Shown here piece after piece: positions 38,701-44,700 of a stretch of DNA of 64,000 bases. Source of the DNA: Plutella xylostella. Taxonomy: Eukaryota; Arthropoda; Insecta; Lepidoptera; Plutellidae. The stretch spans positions 1,736,001 through 1,800,000 of the forward strand of contig NC_064006.1 in NCBI RefSeq assembly GCF_932276165.1. The letters are read 5' to 3'. The notes beneath the pieces are model-generated. The model searched no databases, was not told the origin of the DNA, and saw nothing but the letters and a program-made list of their open reading frames with translations. How positions within the stretch are numbered: the stretch's first letter is position 1; each line of letters begins with the position of its first letter. Position numbers and translations under genes: made by a program.

Positions 38701-41700
38701 AATGGTTAGTAACTAATAATTATAAGGATGGGACACTCCAATATGATAATAATAAATAGGTAGGTTCACGGGTTTGTTGTAAAGGCGACGATAAACTCAT
38801 TTAATGCACGCTCCGTTTATTACAGCGCTGTATTTATGGCGAATCGAGATATAGTGATGTTTATCTATGTGGATATGTGTTAATTGTTTAATGCGCGTTC
38901 CACATAAAACAGCGCCGTATTTATGGCGAATCGAGATATAGTGACGTTTATTTACGTCGATAACGATCCTGTGCCACCAATAACAGCGCCATATTTATGG
39001 TGAATCGAGATATAATAACGTTTATCTACGCCAGGGTCGATAAAAAACCCGTGCAGCGGCATCTGTTACATAATATACACAAATATTGATAAATAACGAG
39101 ACAATAGGAACTGGGCGGGATTCGAACCCGCGTCCTCCTCTTCCATCAAATGGGTTCAATAATAATAGACGGATGTAAGCAACATACTCGGGCGGTGTTC
39201 CTGATGAGCCGGAGCCGCCGCGGAGACCAGCGAGTACGAGCCACTGAGGACCAGGGCATACAGAATGGTTAGTACATAACTATAGTAATAGTAACATTTA
39301 TGACGCTTTAAAGCTCTGTTATCGACGTCGATAAGGTCGTTTAATGTACAGCGCCTTATTTATGGCGAATCGCGATATAGTGACGTTTGTCATATCGATA
39401 AGGCTCTATTATCGACGTCTATAAACTCGTTTAATTCACGTTCCACCAATGACAGCGCCTTATTTATGTCGAATCGCGATAAATTTACGTTTATCTACGT
39501 CGATAACGATCCCGTGCAGCGGCGGCTGTTACATATTGTACACAAATACATAGATAAACAACCAGACAATAAGCCCTGGGCGGGATTCTTCAATAATAGA
39601 AGATGGATCTAAGCAACACACTTGGGCGGTGTTCCTGATGAGCCGGAGCCGCCGCGGAGACCAGCGAGTACCAGCCCGCCGGGGACCAGGGCATACAGAA
39701 TGGTTAGTACATACTGTAGTAACTATAGTAACATTTATGGGAGGACTCCCTTGTATGATAATAAATGGGTAGTTTATCGACGTCGATAAGCATGAAGAAC
39801 AATAAAGATAACTTAAAACCAAACTTTTACAAATGTAACTACGATATCATTAAAACCGAACTAAATAACATAAATTGGCCCGAACTTTTAGACGTTCCGG
39901 ATACGGATACCGCAGTGAGCATATTTTATAGCAAAATCAATCAAATAATTAGTGAACATGTCCCGCGGAAGCGAAATGACTCAAGTAATTTAAAACATAT
40001 TCTATCGGTCTCCGTCGAGAACAGACGTACATGGCAAATAAATCATAATTAAATAATCGCTTGCAAAATCGTGACCTAGATTTGTTAAACGTGTTTAAAA
40101 TATTGATAGTTAAAAAATGTATCTGACATAAGTGCACTATAGACAATAAAATGAGTGCGTCGACGCCTCGCAGCCCGCCGACTGCGCCTGCAGCCGCGCC
40201 CCCCGCGCCGCCCGCGACGAGTCCACACAGGGAATGTGCCCAGATACTGTCCACTCCAGAGATCCAGGACTACATGAACAGGATTGACTGTTGTTTAAAC
40301 GCTATATGTGCTATTGCTACCGAGGGAAAACTAAATACCGACCAAAAAATTAGAATCCACAATTTATGCCGGAAAGTAGGAAGTGAGACCTCACATATAG
40401 CGGTTCTGTACCAGGCTTTGGGGCAGAACACTAGACAAGCCTATACCGCTCTGGATGCAGTCCAAGATAAAAATAACCTGTCCCAAAAACTTGAAGATCT
40501 TAAGTGCATTATAAGTGAAGCCCCAAAATCTCATCCCGGAACCTCCACCTTCGCCGATATCCTGAAAAAAGGACCATTGCCCCATATCCAGCCCAACCAC
40601 TCAAGTTCGGTAGCTATCTACCCTAGTGACAGAAATAAATCAAGTGAAGACACTAAGTCACTAGTCCAGAAAATTATTAGCCCCAATGACATGAAGCTGC
40701 ATGTCACGGGGTTACGAAAGACGAGAAATGGAGGTGTCATCATCAGCACCGACACTAAGGAGGATATCGAGAAATTGAAACAGTCGAAGCAGTTGACGAC
40801 CTCTGGTCTTACCATCGATGAGCCCCATAAACGCAAGCCCAGAGTTGCTATCATCGGAGTTCCTGTGAAGATGCAGGACTCAGAAGTCTTCAACTACCTC
40901 TACCACCAAAACCTCGCCGACAAACTCCAGGATACTACTCAAGAGTCCTTTATGAACAGCATTAAATTAAGTCATAAATCTGGTATGAGAGATGCTAAGA
41001 CCTGCAATTTTATCGTCGAAGTTCCAGCACTGATACGCAACGCCCTCATAGCCCAAGGAAGAGTATTTCTTAACTGGTCATCCTGCCCTGTGAAAGATTT
41101 CACAATTGTGACCAGGTGCTACAAGTGCCAGCAGTATGGCCACGCGGCCAAGTCGTGCCGGGAGACGGTCGCTACGTGCGGCCACTGCGGGGAGAGAGGC
41201 CACGTGCAGAGCGAATGCACCAAAAAAGCTGAGCCGCCAAAATGTGCTACCTGCCTCCACTTCAACAAGCCCTGCAATCACAAGACGGGAGATGCCGAAT
41301 GCCCAGCTAAGCTTATAGCCCAGAAACGGTACATTGCGTCAATTAATTATGAAGACGTCTAAAGGCGCCTCTTACTAAGTAGTCTAATTTGAACTTATTC
41401 ATGTATGATATTATGTATGTACTTATCTTAATTAAATGAACTAGATTAATTCTACATAAGTAATAGAACACACGGAACTGTCATACTAACCATAATAATA
41501 AACCCGTACCTAAGCTAATTTAAACGTAAACAATGTATCAAAATAAATCTAAATAGACTTGAGAAAGAATTTTAGTATGTACTTAATACCTATCGATCTT
41601 GACCCAGTTTACTAATAAATGATGATGCGGTCACCTCTGCACGTTGTACATATTATACAATTATTCAGCAAACAATTTTACTTCTACTTTGCACATTCCT

Positions 41701-44700
41701 TTTACATAATTTTGCCTTGTTTTAACTTATTCATAATATTAAGATGTTTAGTTACTAAGATTATTTAATTAGATGCTTAAGTTTCTCTATGTAACTTTTT
41801 AATCTGAAACACAGGAAAAACTCTGTTATTTCCTAGTTCAGAGCAGTATTTCACCTACCTTTAGATTTAAGAGTTGACCTATTTTTAAAATATGTATTAC
41901 CTATAGTTATCTGAATAAATTTATTCTTATTCTTATTATTAAATTTCCCCATATGGTTTAGCGAACCTCTTAAACGTTGTATCAAAGAGAAATCAAGGTA
42001 CCACAAAAAATTTAAAAGGTTCGGTAACCCTCGAGATTACGACTCGTACGATGTCTTACGTAAAAGGTCAAAGAAAATGATTAAAGAATGTTATGATCTC
42101 TTTATTTCTTCCACTGAGCAATCTCTAGAGGATGATAACACTAGGTCATTCTGGAGATTCGTCAGTAGCAAACGAAGCTGCAGCTCCATACCTAAAACTA
42201 TGACGTACGGAAACACATGCACTTCAGATGGCAAGGAGGTATGCGAGCTATTCTCAGATTTCTTCATCTCTGTTTTTAACAAGCCTTCAAGCGATAACCT
42301 TTCATCCAAAATCAATATCTCACCTAACGATTGCCTAAGTAATGTCACACTGCGTAAAAACGATCTTCTAACAAAGTTATACCATCTAGATTCGAGAAAG
42401 GGCGCTGGTCCAGATGGCATTTCACCCCACTTCATTAGATCTTGCGCGGATGCACTCGTAACCCCATTGCTTATACTATTCAACAAGTCATTAAGTCAGG
42501 GTGTCTTTCCAAAACTATGGAAAGATGCTTATATTGTCCCTATATTGAAATCAGGAGACAGCAGCAATTGTCTAAACTATCGTCCGATCAGTATATTATC
42601 ATGCTTTGCTAAATTATTCGAATCAATGGTCTATCCACAGATACTTTCTCACATTGAACATATAATTTCACCTAAACAACACGGTTTCATGCCACACAAA
42701 TCCACTATTACTAATCTTCTGAATTTCAAACCTTCTTAACCACAGCCTTTGAAAAACGAAAACAAGTAGACTGTATATACACGGACTTTAGCAAGGCTTT
42801 TGACAAAGTAAACCACACCTTACTTTGTCAAAAGATTGCACATTACGGTATACACGGCAGCTTGCTGCGCTGGATTACTTCATACCTACAAAATCGTAGC
42901 CAAATTGTTGCTGTAAACGGATTTAAATCTGACCCAGCTGTAGTTACATCCGGTGTCCCACAAGGCTCCCACTTGGGTCCCTTGCTGTTTGTGATATTTA
43001 TCAACGACTTACCCCCTTATTCATAGAAAAGTTACAATACGTTTTAACTAATAAACTGTTTTGTCCCTCTCTGTCAAAGAACAAATTGTTCTTTGTTGGA
43101 GAGGGACAAAACAGTTTATTAGTTAAAACGTTTTGTAACTTCTCTATGAATAAGGGGGTTAGTCTATAAACTACTATGCGAATGTCTTTTGTATGCCGAT
43201 GATCTCAAAATATTTAAGGAAATTGATACCACCGAAGATTCTTTGGCTCTCCAGAAGGACCTGGTAATCGTTTCTGATTGGTGCCGTGCTAACCAAATGC
43301 ATCTTAACATCAGCAAATGCCATTCAATTTCATTCACGCGTCGTCTGCAACCGATTAGATTTGGTTACTCATTGAATGATATTATAATTGGCCACAAATC
43401 CGAGGTCAAGGATCTCGGGGTCATTTTCGATCAAAAACTTTTGTTTAAGGAACAGTATGAATATTTATCGGCAAGGTGTAACAAACTCGTTGGTTTCATT
43501 ATGCGTGTAACCAAAGAATTCAAGTCACCCAAAAGTGCTATTACTTTATATTTATCACTAGTAAGGAGTATCCTTGAGTATGGGTCGGTTATCTGGTCTC
43601 CCTACTATGCAGTACATTGTGCTCGGCTGGAACGCATACAGAAGAAGTTCCTACGGATGTTGGCCTCACGCTATTTATTTATTTATTTATTTATTATAAT
43701 AACAATAATGCTTAACAGCTACGGCCAACACGCGATTATTGCTAGATAGTACAAAAATATATGAGTACTTACAAAAATTATATACAAAATAGAATTTAGC
43801 ATTCACAACAAATACAATTAAAATTAAACAAAATCAAACATAAAATACAACAAACATTTAAAAACAAAGAGAATTAAAATTTAAATAAATTGAGATCATT
43901 TTAAACAATAAATAACACATAATAATATCTAGGAACTAAGTACAACTTTACATAGCCTAATAAGAGAGTATAATAGCTATGGGATCAGGCGCTCTCTGTC
44001 AGACTACAATGAACGACTATAGTATTTCAAACTGGACCGGCTTGACAGTAGGCGTGACCAGGCATCTCTGTTAATGCTTTATAAGATAACAAATAACATC
44101 TCACACACCTCTCTACTTGAACAGATTGAAATAAATATAAATTACAGACTCAGAAATCCTAAACTTTTTAGAATACCTTCCACAACAATAAATGCTGCTT
44201 TTTACAATCCTTTGCACAGGGCATGCCGCTTGTACAATGATCTCGTTAGTGAAAATAAGTTTATTGATATCTTGGGACAGCCACTTTCCACCTTCAAAAG
44301 GGCACTTGCCAAACTGTCAATATCTGATAACTAATTATTTACAGGTTGCTATATTAATTCTTATATATTTTTTATTAAATTATCGTACCTGCATGTTATA
44401 CTGTAGTGATAACTAGCTCTTAGCTAATATTTTCAAAATTTAATAATTAAACTGAAGTGTGCACTCTCGTCGGTTATAGGAAGGAAATGTAACCTCATAT
44501 TGTATATGTTTGAAACTCTGTATTCTTATAACTGTTTGTGTACCAATATAATAAAATAATAAAATAAAATAAAAGTCGATAAACTCATTGCACGTTCCAA
44601 CCATCAGAGTGCCGTATTTATGACGAATCGCGATATACAGAAATTTATCTTCGTCGTTAACGATCCTTTGCCACCAATAATAGCACTGTATTTATGGCGA

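Larger units (their letters stand above)
38760..39781 (+). repeat. Tandem array in intron 11, left part
   Basis: Repeats of a block of about 75-150 bp containing CA(C/T)GTTCCACC-AT-ACAGCGCC, TATTTATGGCGAATCG, GATATAGTGACGTTTATCTA and CGTCGATAACGATCC. Units also include GTGCAGCGGC and a tRNA-like B box read on the minus strand (GGATTCGAACCC near 39119-39130). The array resumes at 44583 beyond LINE B and is related to part of intron 2 (15205-15295). Confidence 0.8.
39793..44334 (+). pseudogene. LINE B reverse transcriptase remains
   Basis: Jockey-type RT in pieces. The first piece (about 39800-39990) is the linker after the endonuclease ([28 protein letters not shown]). The second (41945-42739) reads [48 protein letters not shown]. 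After a one-base shift near 42715-42725 it continues [33 protein letters not shown]. The third begins at 43162 and holds the catalytic YADDLKIF. The fourth (43981-44334) is the C-terminal tail, with an in-frame TAG near 44018. Non-functional. Confidence 0.88.
39790..44574 (+). mobile_element. LINE B: 5'-truncated non-LTR retrotransposon with nested insertions
   Basis: GTCGATAA stands at 39782-39789 and 44575-44582, giving an 8-bp target duplication inside the intron 11 array. The element's own sequence is in four blocks: 39790-39991, 41942-43011, 43162-43674 and 43981-44574, ending in a (AATAAA)-type tail. Three later elements lie between the blocks: a gag-only retroposon (39992-41941), a palindromic MITE (43012-43158) and a 301-bp reverse-oriented A-rich element (43675-43975). 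Each is bordered by its own short target duplication, and removal restores contiguous LINE protein sequence. Confidence 0.88.

Noticed and set aside
40151..41362. 403-aa zinc-knuckle ORF as a host CNBP-like gene
   Set aside because: It lies between short target duplications inside a dead LINE, has a LINE-type 3' tail and the three-cluster arrangement of retrotransposon ORF1.
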